A stretch of DNA of 64,000 nucleotides, taken from assembly GCF_001619615.1 (NCBI RefSeq), contig NZ_LQQP01000015.1, positions 1 through 64,000 on the forward strand, read 5' to 3'. Positions 20,527 to 30,459 of the stretch are shown here, piece by piece (within the stretch, counting starts at the first letter, position 1; the number at the start of each line of letters is the position of its first letter). The notes below the pieces were generated by a model. The model searched no databases, was not told where the DNA came from, and saw nothing but the letters and a program-made list of their open reading frames with translations. The stretch is from Microbacterium sp. T32. Its GTDB lineage: Bacteria; Actinomycetota; Actinomycetes; Actinomycetales; Microbacteriaceae. The translations under genes and the position numbers were made by a program.

Positions 20527-20558
20527 GGCGTCCCGACGGGACACCCCGTCGGGACGCC
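20527..20558 (+). terminator. terminator after sodA
   Basis: A 14-bp stem (20527-20540 with 20545-20558) and a 4-nt loop ACAC start 9 nt after the stop codon, followed by GTTGT. Confidence 0.85.
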
Positions 20559-20607
20559 GTTGTCCGCCAGCGAACACCGCAATCACGCGCATCTCGCGCA
20601 CAACTGA

Positions 20608-21633
<1,026 letters not shown>

Positions 21634-21639
21634 CCCTCC

Positions 21640-22854
21640 ATGGCTCTGCGCACCCTCGAATCGCTGGGGTCGCTGGCCGGCACGCGCGTCATCGTCCGTT
21701 GTGACCTGAACGTCCCCCTCAAGGACGGCGTCATCACGGACGATGGCCGCGTGCGCGCGTCGCTGCCGACCCTCAACGCCCTGATCAACGCCGGCGCCCG
21801 CGTCGTCGTCTGCTCGCACCTCGGGCGCCCCGACGGGTCGCCCGACCCGAAGTACTCCCTCGAGCCGGTCGCGCAGCGCCTGTCCGAGCTTCTCGGCCAG
21901 CCGGTCGCGTTCGCGCGCGACACGGTCGGCGAGTCCGCGCGCGAGGCCGTCGCCTCGCTCGGGGACGGGGATGTCGCCGTCATCGAGAACCTTCGCTTCA
22001 ACCCGGGGGAGACCTCGAAGGACGAGGCCGAGCGCCAGGCGTTCGCGCGTCAGCTCGCCGAACTCGGCGACGCGCTCGTCTCGGACGGCTTCGGTGTCGT
22101 GCACCGCAAGCAGGCCAGCGTCTACGACCTCGCGCAGATCGTGCCGTCCGCGGCGGGTCTGCTCATCCAGAAGGAGCTCGAGGTCCTCGACCGCCTGACC
22201 GAGAACCCCGAGCGCCCGTACACGGTCGTGCTCGGCGGTTCGAAGGTCAGCGACAAGCTGGGTGTCATCGAGCACCTGCTGCCGCGCGTCGACAAGCTGC
22301 TCGTCGGCGGCGGGATGATGTTCACGTTCCTCGCGGCCGAGGGCAACAAGGTCGGTTCGAGCCTGCTCGAGCAGGACCAGATCGACACCGTCAAGGGCTA
22401 CCTCGCCACGGCGAAGGAGCGCGGCGTCGAGATCGTCCTCCCCGTGGATGCCGTCGTCGCGGCATCGTTCTCGGCCGACGCCGAGCACGTGGTGGCGGAT
22501 GCCGTGGCGCTCGAGGACACCCCGTTCGGGGCATCGGGCCTGGGCCTCGACATCGGTCCCCGCACGGCGGACCTGTTCGCCGAGGCGATCCGCGACTCCC
22601 GCACGGTGTTCTGGAACGGCCCGATGGGCGTGTTCGAGATGGCCGCGTTCGCCGCGGGCACGAAGACCGTCGCGAAGGCGCTCACCGAGGTCGACGGTCT
22701 CAGCGTCGTCGGCGGCGGCGACTCTGCCGCGGCCGTGCGTCAGCTCGGCTTCGCCGACGACCAGTTCGGTCACATCTCCACCGGTGGCGGCGCCAGCCTG
22801 GAGTTCCTCGAAGGCAAGAAGCTCCCCGGACTGGAGGTCCTCGGATGGCAGTGA
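21640..22854 (+). CDS. pgk: phosphoglycerate kinase
   Basis: Transfers phosphate from 1,3-bisphosphoglycerate to ADP. The 404-residue protein carries VIVRCDLNVPLKDG, the substrate-binding HLGRPDG, ENLRFNPGE, VVLGGSKVSDKLGV, and the nucleotide-binding tail VVGGGDSAAAVRQLG and ISTGGGASLEFLEG. It follows gap by 6 bp, and its last 10 bp overlap tpiA, so all three are probably translated from one message. Confidence 0.97.
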   Translation: MALRTLESLGSLAGTRVIVRCDLNVPLKDGVITDDGRVRASLPTLNALINAGARVVVCSHLGRPDGSPDPKYSLEPVAQRLSELLGQPVAFARDTVGESAREAVASLGDGDVAVIENLRFNPGETSKDEAERQAFARQLAELGDALVSDGFGVVHRKQASVYDLAQIVPSAAGLLIQKELEVLDRLTENPERPYTVVLGGSKVSDKLGVIEHLLPRVDKLLVGGGMMFTFLAAEGNKVGSSLLEQDQIDTVKGYLATAKERGVEIVLPVDAVVAASFSADAEHVVADAVALEDTPFGASGLGLDIGPRTADLFAEAIRDSRTVFWNGPMGVFEMAAFAAGTKTVAKALTEVDGLSVVGGGDSAAAVRQLGFADDQFGHISTGGGASLEFLEGKKLPGLEVLGWQ

Positions 22855-23633
22855 CCAGAACCCCCCTCATCGCCGGCAACTGGAAGATGAACCTCGACCA
22901 CCTTCAGGCGGTCGCGTTCGTCCAGAAGCTGCACTGGACGCTCAAGGAAGCCAAGCACGAGAACGGCAGCGTCGAGGTGGCGGTCTTCCCGCCGTTCACC
23001 GACCTGCGCACCGTGCAGACGCTCCTCGACGCCGACAAGATCGCGTTCGCGCTCGGCGGGCAGGATCTGTCGGCGCACGACTCGGGCGCGTACACCGGCG
23101 AGATCTCGGGGCAGTTCCTCGCGAAGCTCGACGCGAAATACGTCATCATCGGGCACTCCGAGCGTCGGCAGTTCCACCACGAAACCGACGAGATCATCGC
23201 GTCCAAGACCCAGGCGGCGCTCCGCCACGGTCTGGTGCCCGTGATCTGCGTGGGCGAGACCTCGGAAGACCTCGAGAAGTTCGGCGCCAGCGCCGTGCCC
23301 GTGGGGCAGCTCGAGGTCGCGCTCGAGGGCGTGGCATCCGATGCCGACATCGTCGTGGCGTACGAGCCGGTGTGGGCCATCGGCTCGGGCCAGGCGGCGA
23401 CGCCCGACCAGGCGCAGGAGGTCGCGGCGAAGCTCCGGGCCGTCGTCGTCGACAAGCTCGGTATCGACGCGGCCGCGCGCACGCGCATCCTCTACGGCGG
23501 GTCGGTGAAGTCGGGCAACATCGCCGGCTTCATGCGCGAGCCCGACGTGGACGGTGCCCTGGTGGGTGGCGCGAGCCTCGTCGTCGACGAGTTCGCGGCC
23601 ATCATCCGCTACCAGAAGCACGTCGGAGTCTGA
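22845..23633 (+). CDS. tpiA: triosephosphate isomerase
   Basis: Interconverts dihydroxyacetone phosphate and glyceraldehyde-3-phosphate. The 262-residue TIM barrel shows the Lys of GNWKMN near residue 10, catalytic His in VIIGHSERRQ, catalytic Glu in VVAYEPVWAIGSG, and phosphate-binding ILYGGSVKSGN and GALVGGASL. ATG 22845 overlaps the end of pgk by 10 bp; GTG 22851 is an alternative. A terminator follows within 10 bp. Confidence 0.97.
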   Translation: MAVTRTPLIAGNWKMNLDHLQAVAFVQKLHWTLKEAKHENGSVEVAVFPPFTDLRTVQTLLDADKIAFALGGQDLSAHDSGAYTGEISGQFLAKLDAKYVIIGHSERRQFHHETDEIIASKTQAALRHGLVPVICVGETSEDLEKFGASAVPVGQLEVALEGVASDADIVVAYEPVWAIGSGQAATPDQAQEVAAKLRAVVVDKLGIDAAARTRILYGGSVKSGNIAGFMREPDVDGALVGGASLVVDEFAAIIRYQKHVGV

Positions 23634-23639
23634 CCTCCT

Positions 23640-23672
23640 CGGATGCCCGCGGCCCCGTGCCGCGGGCATCCG
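23640..23672 (+). terminator. terminator after tpiA
   Basis: A 14-bp stem (23640-23653 with 23659-23672) with a 5-nt loop. It again contains GGATGCC and GGCATCC as an inverted pair. Confidence 0.85.
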
Positions 23673-23693
23673 TGTGTCCGCTCCGGCTCCCCG

Positions 23694-23699
23694 TATACT
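23694..23699 (+). promoter_or_regulatory. promoter of secG-rbpA, -10 TATACT
   Basis: TATACT lies 46 nt before GTG 23746, predicting a leader of about 40 nt that carries GAAAGG. The same CCGTATACT word precedes the ABC-F gene at 46189-46196. No clear -35 is seen. Confidence 0.55.
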
Positions 23700-23745
23700 T
23701 GACGCTTGTGCGGTCGGTTCCGACCGCCGCGAAAGGCTTTCGACA

Positions 23746-23994
23746 GTGCAGATTCTCGAGTTCGTCCTGCAGGTTCTCCTGGGCGTGACCAGCCTCCTGC
23801 TGACCCTGCTCATCCTGCTCCACAAAGGACGCGGTGGCGGTCTGTCCGACATGTTCGGCGGCGGCATGAGCTCGGCACTGGGCTCGTCGGGCCTGGCCGA
23901 ACGCAACCTCAACCGATTCACGATCGTGCTGGCGCTGGTGTGGTTCATCACCATTGTCGGTCTCGGTCTCCTCACCAAGTTCGCGGAGCTCTGA
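23746..23994 (+). CDS. secG: preprotein translocase subunit SecG
   Basis: A small membrane subunit of the SecYEG channel that assists protein export. It has 82 residues and two hydrophobic helices (FVLQVLLGVTSLLLTLLILL and FTIVLALVWFITIVGLGLL) joined by a Gly-rich loop, HKGRGGGLSDMFGGGMSS, typical of SecG. GTG 23746 is preceded by GAAAGG and opens the first helix correctly. Its position after gap-pgk-tpiA is a common actinobacterial arrangement; it ends 1 bp before rbpA. Confidence 0.95.
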   Translation: MQILEFVLQVLLGVTSLLLTLLILLHKGRGGGLSDMFGGGMSSALGSSGLAERNLNRFTIVLALVWFITIVGLGLLTKFAEL

Positions 23995-23995
23995 C

Positions 23996-24349
23996 ATGGC
24001 CACTGGCGGCAACGCCATCCGCGGCACGCGCGTCGGCGCGGGCCCGATGGGTGAACAGGATCACGGTTTCCACGCCGATCGCGTCGCGGTCTCGTACTGG
24101 GACGCGCTCGGCAACGAGACCGTCCGGTACTTCGCGGCGGGCATCCCCGACGACGAGATCCCCGAGACGATCGACTCACCGCACTCCGGCCTTCCCGCCG
24201 GACGCGACAAGAACAACCCGCCGGCCCTCGCGAAGACCGAGCCGTACAAGACGCACCTCGCCTACGTGAAGGAGCGTCGCACCGACGAGGAAGCGGCGTC
24301 GCTCCTCGACGACGCGCTCCAGCAGCTGCGCGAACGCCGGGGTCAGTAA
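23996..24349 (+). CDS. rbpA: RNA polymerase-binding protein RbpA
   Basis: An actinobacterial RNA polymerase-associated factor that stabilises promoter complexes with the principal sigma factor. The 117-residue protein has the N-terminal GGNAIRGTRVGAGPMGE, the core VAVSYWDALGNETVRYFA and DSPHSGLPAGRDKNNPP, and the C-terminal sigma-interaction helix (LAYVKERRTDEEAASLLDDA). The Cys residues that bind zinc in the Streptomyces protein are replaced (WDALGN and SPHS), so this is a zinc-free variant. ATG starts 1 bp after the secG stop. Confidence 0.95.
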   Translation: MATGGNAIRGTRVGAGPMGEQDHGFHADRVAVSYWDALGNETVRYFAAGIPDDEIPETIDSPHSGLPAGRDKNNPPALAKTEPYKTHLAYVKERRTDEEAASLLDDALQQLRERRGQ

Positions 24350-24354
24350 GCCTC

Positions 24355-24402
24355 GAAACGAGAAGAGACCGGATGCCATGGCATCCGGTCTCTTCTCGTT
24401 TC
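24355..24402. terminator. bidirectional terminator between rbpA and pgl
   Basis: A perfect 23-bp inverted repeat (24355-24377 with 24380-24402) with a 2-nt centre sits between two convergent genes. Its middle is GGATGCC AT GGCATCC. It should stop transcription in both directions. Confidence 0.9.
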
Positions 24403-24409
24403 AGCGTGC

Positions 24410-25201
24410 TCAGTACTCGCGGTCGATCAGCTGCGGCGGAACCTGGTCGGCCGCGGCCACGTCGACGAAGAAGGCGGTGCGGCGACGGCCCTTCGCCCCG
24501 GCGGCCGGGACGCTCTGGTAGCTCGCGCCCGCGAGGGCGAGGCCCAGGGCGGCGGCCTTGTCGGCTCCCGCGATGACCATCCACACGCGCTTCGACGAGT
24601 TGATGACCGGGCGGGTCAGCGAGATGCGCTCCGGCGGCGGCTTGGGGGAGTCGCGCACCGGCACCGTCGCCCGGTCGGTCACCGAGATCTCGGGCCGGTC
24701 GGGGAACAGCGAGGCGATGTGCGCGTCGGGTCCGACGCCCAGGAAGCAGATGTCGAACGCCGGCCACGGGCCCGTCTCGCTGCGGTCGGAGGGGGCGAAC
24801 TGCGCCAGCTCGTCCGCGTAGGCGATCGCCGCGGCATCCAGGTCGAGGCCGTCGTCCGTGGACGCGGCCACGTGGATGTTCTCGGCCGGGATGTCCAGTC
24901 CGTCGAGGAACGCGACGCGTGCCTGCTTCTCGTTGCGGTCGTCCGAGTCGCGCGGGACGAAACGCTCGTCACCGAACCAGAAGTGGACCAGCGACCAGTC
25001 GATCTCGGCGATGCGCGGGTCCCGCGCGGCCGAGCGCAGAACGGCGCCACCCATCGTTCCGCCGGTGAGGCACACGTGCATGCGCTTGCCCTCGGCGACG
25101 CGCTTCACGATGCGATTGACGAACCGCGTCGCGACGTAGTCGGCGAGGGTGTCGGCATCCTTCTTGATGATGACCTGTTTGATCGAGCCGTTCTCGGTCA
25201 T
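24410..25201 (-). CDS. pgl: 6-phosphogluconolactonase
   Basis: Hydrolyses 6-phosphogluconolactone, the second step of the oxidative pentose phosphate pathway. The 263-residue protein has MHVCLTGGTMGG near residue 40, VHFWFGDERFVPRDSDDRN, the central FDICFLGVGPDAHIASLFP with the catalytic region, and RISLTRPVINSSKRVW. Last gene of the tkt-tal-pgi-zwf-opcA-pgl operon; ATG 25201 overlaps the opcA stop as ATGA. Confidence 0.95.
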   Translation of the reverse strand: MTENGSIKQVIIKKDADTLADYVATRFVNRIVKRVAEGKRMHVCLTGGTMGGAVLRSAARDPRIAEIDWSLVHFWFGDERFVPRDSDDRNEKQARVAFLDGLDIPAENIHVAASTDDGLDLDAAAIAYADELAQFAPSDRSETGPWPAFDICFLGVGPDAHIASLFPDRPEISVTDRATVPVRDSPKPPPERISLTRPVINSSKRVWMVIAGADKAAALGLALAGASYQSVPAAGAKGRRRTAFFVDVAAADQVPPQLIDREY

Positions 25202-26145
25202 CGGGCGCTCTGGTCGTCGAGGGTGTGCAGCAGCTCGGTGCACTGCGTCAGGACGCGTCCGTAGAGCACGTCCGGATCGAGCCGCCGCAGTTCCTCGGCG
25301 AGGCATTCGCGCAGGGTGCGACGCGGGAAGTCGAGCTCGTGCGTCGGCTGTCCGGGCTGCGTGAGGACCGCGACGCCCGGAGTCGGACGCTCCAGCAGCG
25401 TGTCGCCGCTCGCGCGCCTGAGGCGCACCGACTTGATGCCGCCGGCCCACTCCTCCTCCGGGAGGTAGGTGTAGGTCACGGGCGCTTCGAGCTTGAGGCC
25501 GAGCCAGGCCGCGAGCAGCGCCGTCGACGGGGAGTCGCTCGAACCCGAGACCTCGATCGAGGTGACCGGCTCGTACGGCGGCTGGTCGAGCACGGCCGCG
25601 AGCTGCTCGCGCCAGCGCGTGACGCGGGTCCACGCGAAGTCGGTGTCGCCCGGGGCGTAGTGCTCGCCGAGGTGCGCGACCCACGAGGTGGGGTCGGGCT
25701 GCGACTTGGCGTCGGTGATGCGACGCTGAGCGATGCGGCCGATCTCCGACAGTGAGGGGTCGGTGGGAGCCTCCGCGGGCCACCAGGCCACCACGGGGGC
25801 GTCGGGGAGGAGCAGGCCGGTCACGAGGCTCTCGGCGTTCGAGGCGGCCGCGCCGTGGGCGCGGAGCACCACGACCTCGCTCGCGCCGGCGTCGCCGCCG
25901 ACGCGGATCTCGGCGTCGAGGCGGGGCTCCTCGTCGTCGTCGCCGAACAGGACGGCGATGACGCGCATCGGGTGCTCGCGCGACGCGTCGTTGGCGGCCT
26001 CGATGACCTCTTCCTCAGCGCCGTGGTGCGTCACGATGATGAGGGTGAGCACGCGCCCGAGGGCGACGGCGCCGCCCTCCTCGCGGACGCTGACGAGCTT
26101 CTTCGAGATCGCGCTGACGGTGGTGTCGGGCAGGTCGATGATCAC
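25198..26145 (-). CDS. opcA: glucose-6-phosphate dehydrogenase assembly protein OpcA
   Basis: Actinobacteria and cyanobacteria use OpcA to assemble or activate G6PDH. The 315-residue protein starts VIIDLPDTTVSAISKKL, with LTLIIVTHHGAEEEVIEAAN, PDAPVVAWWPAEAP and SWVAHLGEHYAPGDTDFAWTR as family blocks. GTG 26145 overlaps the zwf stop as GTGA, and its own stop overlaps pgl, so the three are tightly coupled. No enzymatic motif is expected. Confidence 0.93.
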   Translation of the reverse strand: MIIDLPDTTVSAISKKLVSVREEGGAVALGRVLTLIIVTHHGAEEEVIEAANDASREHPMRVIAVLFGDDDEEPRLDAEIRVGGDAGASEVVVLRAHGAAASNAESLVTGLLLPDAPVVAWWPAEAPTDPSLSEIGRIAQRRITDAKSQPDPTSWVAHLGEHYAPGDTDFAWTRVTRWREQLAAVLDQPPYEPVTSIEVSGSSDSPSTALLAAWLGLKLEAPVTYTYLPEEEWAGGIKSVRLRRASGDTLLERPTPGVAVLTQPGQPTHELDFPRRTLRECLAEELRRLDPDVLYGRVLTQCTELLHTLDDQSAR

Positions 26146-27692
26146 GGACGCCTCCAGGTGCGGCCATCGCGGGCGAGGAGTTCGTCGGCGGATGCCGGCC
26201 CCCATGACCCGGGAGAATACTGTTCGAGCGGTCCGCCCTGGGCGGCCCAGAACTCCTCGATCGGGTCGAGGATCTTCCAGCTGAGTTCGACCTCCTCGTG
26301 CCGGGGGAAGAGCGGCGGATCGCCGAGCAGGACGTCGAGGATGAGTCGCTCGTAGGCCTCGGGGCTCGCCTCGGTGAAGGCGTGGCCGTAACCGAAGTCC
26401 ATCGTCACGTCGCGCACCTGCGTACCGTCGCCGGGGACCTTCGAGCCGAAGCGGATCGTCACGCCCTCGTCGGGCTGCACGCGGATGACCAGGGCGTTCT
26501 GTCCCAGCTCCTGCGTCTGGCTGCGCGAGAAGAGCTGCTGCGGGGCGCGCTTGAACACCACCGCCACCTCGGTGACGCGGCGTCCGAGTCGCTTGCCGCT
26601 GCGCACGTAGAACGGCACGCCCGACCAGCGGCGCGTGTTGATCTCGAGCTTCACCGCGGCGTAGGTCTCGGTGACCGACTCGGGGTTCATGCCGTCTTCC
26701 TCGAGGAAGCCGAGCACCTTCTCACCGCCCTGCCACCCGCCGGCGTACTGACCGCGCGCGGTCGCCTCGGCGAGGTTCTCGGGCAGGCGCACCGCCGCGA
26801 GGACCTTCTCCTTCTCGGCGCGCAGGTCGGCGGCGTTGAAGCTGATGGGCTCTTCCATCGCGGTGAGCGCGAGCAGCTGGAGGAGGTGGTTCTGGATGAC
26901 GTCGCGTGCCGCGCCGATCCCGTCGTAGTAGCCGGCGCGACCGCCGACGCCGATGTCCTCGGCCATCGTGATCTGCACGTGGTCGACGTAGTTGCGGTTC
27001 CAGATCGGCTCGTACAGCTCGTTCGCGAAGCGCAGAGCGAGGATGTTCTGCACCGTCTCCTTACCGAGGTAGTGGTCGATGCGGAAGATCGAGTCGGCCG
27101 GGAACGCGCTCTCGACGACCTCGTTCAGCTCGCGGGCCGAGGCGAGGTCGTGACCGAACGGCTTCTCGATGACGACGCGCCGCCAGCCGGTGGTGTCGTC
27201 GGCGGTCTCGCCGACGAGCCCCGAGGCCTTGAGCTGCGTCGTCACCAGCGGGAACGCCTTCGGTGGGATCGACAGGTAGTACGCGTGGTTGCCCATGGTG
27301 CCGCGCTCGACGTCGAGCTTGTCGACCGTCTCCCGCAGGCGCGCGAACGCCTCGGGGTCGTCGAACTCGCCCTGGACGAAGCGGATGCCTTCCAGCAGCT
27401 CCTGCCACGTCTCCTCGCGGAACTCGGTGCGCGCGTACTGCTTGACCGACTCGTGGACGACCTTGGCGAAGTCCTGGTCCTCCCAGTCGCGGCGGGCGAA
27501 GCCGACGAGCGCGAAGCCGGGCGGGAGCAGGCCGCGGTTGGCGAGGTCGTACACCGCCGGCATGAGCTTCTTGCGTGACAGGTCGCCCGTCACGCCGAAG
27601 ATCACCAGGGCGCTGGGCCCGGCGATGCGATTGAGTCGGCGATCCTCGGGATCGCGAAGGGGATTGTGACCGGGTGTGATCTCTACGACCAT
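26142..27692 (-). CDS. zwf: glucose-6-phosphate 1-dehydrogenase
   Basis: NADP-dependent first step of the oxidative pentose phosphate pathway. The 516-residue protein has the coenzyme-binding motif FGVTGDLSRKKLMPA near residue 32, VIEKPFGHDL, and the substrate-binding FRIDHYLGKETVQN with the conserved His and Lys. ATG 27692 starts 4 bp after pgi, and the gene overlaps opcA. It supplies NADPH together with pgl. Confidence 0.97.
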   Translation of the reverse strand: MVVEITPGHNPLRDPEDRRLNRIAGPSALVIFGVTGDLSRKKLMPAVYDLANRGLLPPGFALVGFARRDWEDQDFAKVVHESVKQYARTEFREETWQELLEGIRFVQGEFDDPEAFARLRETVDKLDVERGTMGNHAYYLSIPPKAFPLVTTQLKASGLVGETADDTTGWRRVVIEKPFGHDLASARELNEVVESAFPADSIFRIDHYLGKETVQNILALRFANELYEPIWNRNYVDHVQITMAEDIGVGGRAGYYDGIGAARDVIQNHLLQLLALTAMEEPISFNAADLRAEKEKVLAAVRLPENLAEATARGQYAGGWQGGEKVLGFLEEDGMNPESVTETYAAVKLEINTRRWSGVPFYVRSGKRLGRRVTEVAVVFKRAPQQLFSRSQTQELGQNALVIRVQPDEGVTIRFGSKVPGDGTQVRDVTMDFGYGHAFTEASPEAYERLILDVLLGDPPLFPRHEEVELSWKILDPIEEFWAAQGGPLEQYSPGSWGPASADELLARDGRTWRRP

Positions 27693-27696
27693 GCTT

Positions 27697-29322
27697 CTAC
27701 TGCGCCGCCTCGAAGAGTGAGAGCACCTCGACCTGCGGGTCGGTGAGCGTGAGAGTGACGACGGGGCGGCCGTGGCCGTCCGCCAGCACGCTCGCGTCGC
27801 CCGCGGCCTGTGCGTGGATAAGTTCCCCGAACGTGAACGGGCGCCCGGGTATTTCCAGGTCGACGTCGGTGCGTTCGGTGATCTGCAGGAAGACGCCGTT
27901 CGCGGGTCCTCCCTTGTGGTACTGACCGGTCGAGTGAAGGAACCGGGGTCCCCACCCGAAGGTCGTGGGTCGACCGGCATCCGCCGCCACGAGCTCGCGG
28001 AGTCCCGCGAGCTGGGGGAGGTCGACCCGGTCGACGTAGGCCTGGATGCTGACGTACCCGTCCGCGGGGATGGCCGCCCACAGCGCGTCCAGCACGCTCG
28101 CGATCGTGCCCCCGGCAGCCAGCGCCGGATCGGAGACGCGGACCTCGACGCCGTCGAGCACGAGAGCCGGCTCCGTCGGCTCGGGGCGCGCGTCGAGGAG
28201 ACCGCGCGCGGCGACCTTCGCCGACTCCACGTCGGGCTGGTCGAACGGGTCGATCCCGAGGAGGCGGCCCGCGATCGCCGTCGCGTACTCCCACACGACG
28301 AACTGCGCACCGAGCGATCCGCTGACCAGGATCTCGCCCTCGTGACGGTCGAACAGGTGGAACGCGTCCGCGTGGTCGACGAGCCGAACGACCTGAAGGT
28401 CGGCCGGCTTCGCCTCGAGTTCGGGGGAGACGGGCAGCAGGACGACGGGCAGGATGCCGGTGCCCTCCTTGCCCGTGGACTCGGCGATCAACTGCTCGAT
28501 CCAGTCCGGCAGACCGGGCAGGTGGCTGCCGTCGGTGACCAAGCCGAGCTTGTCCCGGCGGAGCTCGCCGCCACCGGCGATGGCGGCCGCCAGGACGAGG
28601 GCCGGGTTCTCGGGCGAGTCGATCGCGATCTCGAGCAGGGTGGCATCCGCTTCGTCGAGGAGGTCGTCGATGTCGACGCCCGCGAGACCGGCGGGGACGA
28701 GCCCGAAGGCCGTCAGGGCCGAATACCGGCCGCCCACGGTGGGGTCGGCGGTGAACACGCGATAACCGTCGGCGCGGGCCGACTCGTCGAGCGGGGAGCC
28801 GGGGTCCGTCACCACGACGATGCGTTCGGCGGGGTCGATGCCCAGATCGCGGAACGCGGCCTCGAAGGCGCGCTTCGCGGAATCGGTCTCGATCGTCGAA
28901 CCCGACTTGCTCGAGACCACGAGCACGGTCTCGCGCAGGCCGCCGGACTCGGCGTCGCCGTCGATCGCGGCGAGCACCTGCCCGGGCGCGGTGGAATCGA
29001 GGATCACGAGCGGAACGCCAGCGGACCGGGCGATCACCTCGGGGGCGAGCGACGAACCGCCCATCCCCGCCAGGACCACCCGGGTCACGCCCTGCGCGAC
29101 GAGGGAGTCGCGCAGGGCCGTGATCTCCGGCACGAGCGGGCGCGAGACGGAGACCGCCTGCACCCACCCGAGTCGTCGGGATGCCTCGTCCTCGGCCGCG
29201 GGACCCCACAGCGTGGGGTCACCCGCCGTCAGAGCGGACGCGACCAGCGAGCCGACCAGACCGGGCAGCTCGGAGTCGACGACCGCCTTGGCGTGGCCGG
29301 TGGCCCTGACGGCGAAGGTCAC
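27697..29322 (-). CDS. pgi: glucose-6-phosphate isomerase
   Basis: Interconverts glucose-6-phosphate and fructose-6-phosphate. The 541-residue protein has [16 protein letters not shown], the phosphate-binding [13 protein letters not shown], and the active-site region [18 protein letters not shown]. The sequence type is the one often found downstream of transaldolase in actinobacteria, and in some species fused to it; here the two are separate but overlap as GTGA (GTG 29322 against the tal stop). Confidence 0.93.
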   Translation of the reverse strand: MTFAVRATGHAKAVVDSELPGLVGSLVASALTAGDPTLWGPAAEDEASRRLGWVQAVSVSRPLVPEITALRDSLVAQGVTRVVLAGMGGSSLAPEVIARSAGVPLVILDSTAPGQVLAAIDGDAESGGLRETVLVVSSKSGSTIETDSAKRAFEAAFRDLGIDPAERIVVVTDPGSPLDESARADGYRVFTADPTVGGRYSALTAFGLVPAGLAGVDIDDLLDEADATLLEIAIDSPENPALVLAAAIAGGGELRRDKLGLVTDGSHLPGLPDWIEQLIAESTGKEGTGILPVVLLPVSPELEAKPADLQVVRLVDHADAFHLFDRHEGEILVSGSLGAQFVVWEYATAIAGRLLGIDPFDQPDVESAKVAARGLLDARPEPTEPALVLDGVEVRVSDPALAAGGTIASVLDALWAAIPADGYVSIQAYVDRVDLPQLAGLRELVAADAGRPTTFGWGPRFLHSTGQYHKGGPANGVFLQITERTDVDLEIPGRPFTFGELIHAQAAGDASVLADGHGRPVVTLTLTDPQVEVLSLFEAAQ

Positions 29323-30440
29323 TTCGCGGCCTGGGCGCTTCCGGCCTCGAGGGCGGTGGCGACCGTCTCCTGCAGCTCGTGCCAGGAGGCGATGAACTTC
29401 TCCACGCCCTCGTCCTCGAGCACCTGCGTCACGTCGGCGAAGTCGACGCCGACCGCGGCGAGCTGGTCGAAGACCTCGTGCGCCTCGGCGTATGCGCCGG
29501 TGATGGTGTCGCCGGTGATGACGCCGTGGTCGAACGTGGCCTCGAGCGTCTTCTCGGGCATCGTGTTCACGGTGCCGGGGGCGACGAGCTCGGTGACGTA
29601 CAGCGTGTCGGGGAGCGCGGGGTCCTTGACGCCGGTCGAGGCCCAGAGCGGGCGCTGCACGGTCGCGCCGGCGGCGAGGAGCTCCGTGGCGCGGTCCTCG
29701 GCGAACTTCTGCTCGAAGAGCTCGTATGCGAGGCGCGCGTTGGCGAGGCCCGCCTTGCCCTTCAGCGCAGCGGCTTCGTCGGTGCCGATCGCGGCGAGGC
29801 GCTTGTCGACCTCGGTGTCCACGCGGGAGACGAAGAACGACGCGACCGACTGCAGGGTCGAGATGTCGTGTCCGGCCTCGCGGGCCTTCTCGACACCGGC
29901 GAGGTACGCGTCGATGACCTCGGCGTAGCGCTCGAGGCTGAAGATCAGCGTGACGTTCACCGAGATGCCCGCACCGATGACCTCGGTGATGGCGGGGAGG
30001 CCCGCCTTCGTCGCGGGGATCTTGATGAGGACGTTCGGGCGGTCGACGCGCGCCGAGAGGTCCTTCGCCTGGGCGATGGTCGCCTCGGTGTCGTGCGCCA
30101 GGTCGGGGGAGACCTCGATCGACACGCGACCGTCGACCCCGCCGGTCTCCTCGAACACGGGGAGGAAGATGTCGCACGCGTCGCGCACGTCGTCGGTGGT
30201 GATCGAGAAGATGGCTTCGTCGACGCCCGCGCCGTGGCCGGCGAGCTCGCGGACCTGACCCTCGTAGGCCTCGCCCTTCGAGAGCGCGCCGGCGAAGATC
30301 GTCGGGTTCGTGGTGACGCCGGAGACGTTGCGCTTCTCGATGAGCTCGGCGAGGTTGCCGGACTGGATGCGCTGACGGGACAGGTCGTCGAGCCAGATGC
30401 TGACGCCGACGGCGGAAAGCTGTTCGGTGGGAGTGCTCAT
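29319..30440 (-). CDS. tal: transaldolase
   Basis: Transfers a three-carbon unit from sedoheptulose-7-phosphate to glyceraldehyde-3-phosphate in the non-oxidative pentose phosphate pathway. The 373-residue protein shows [32 protein letters not shown], the Schiff-base Lys in [15 protein letters not shown], and [20 protein letters not shown] 30440 has AGGAGA about 10 nt upstream. tkt lies 19 bp upstream in the same operon. Confidence 0.96.
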   Translation of the reverse strand: MSTPTEQLSAVGVSIWLDDLSRQRIQSGNLAELIEKRNVSGVTTNPTIFAGALSKGEAYEGQVRELAGHGAGVDEAIFSITTDDVRDACDIFLPVFEETGGVDGRVSIEVSPDLAHDTEATIAQAKDLSARVDRPNVLIKIPATKAGLPAITEVIGAGISVNVTLIFSLERYAEVIDAYLAGVEKAREAGHDISTLQSVASFFVSRVDTEVDKRLAAIGTDEAAALKGKAGLANARLAYELFEQKFAEDRATELLAAGATVQRPLWASTGVKDPALPDTLYVTELVAPGTVNTMPEKTLEATFDHGVITGDTITGAYAEAHEVFDQLAAVGVDFADVTQVLEDEGVEKFIASWHELQETVATALEAGSAQAAK

Positions 30441-30459
30441 TGTCTGTTCTCTCCTGGGA

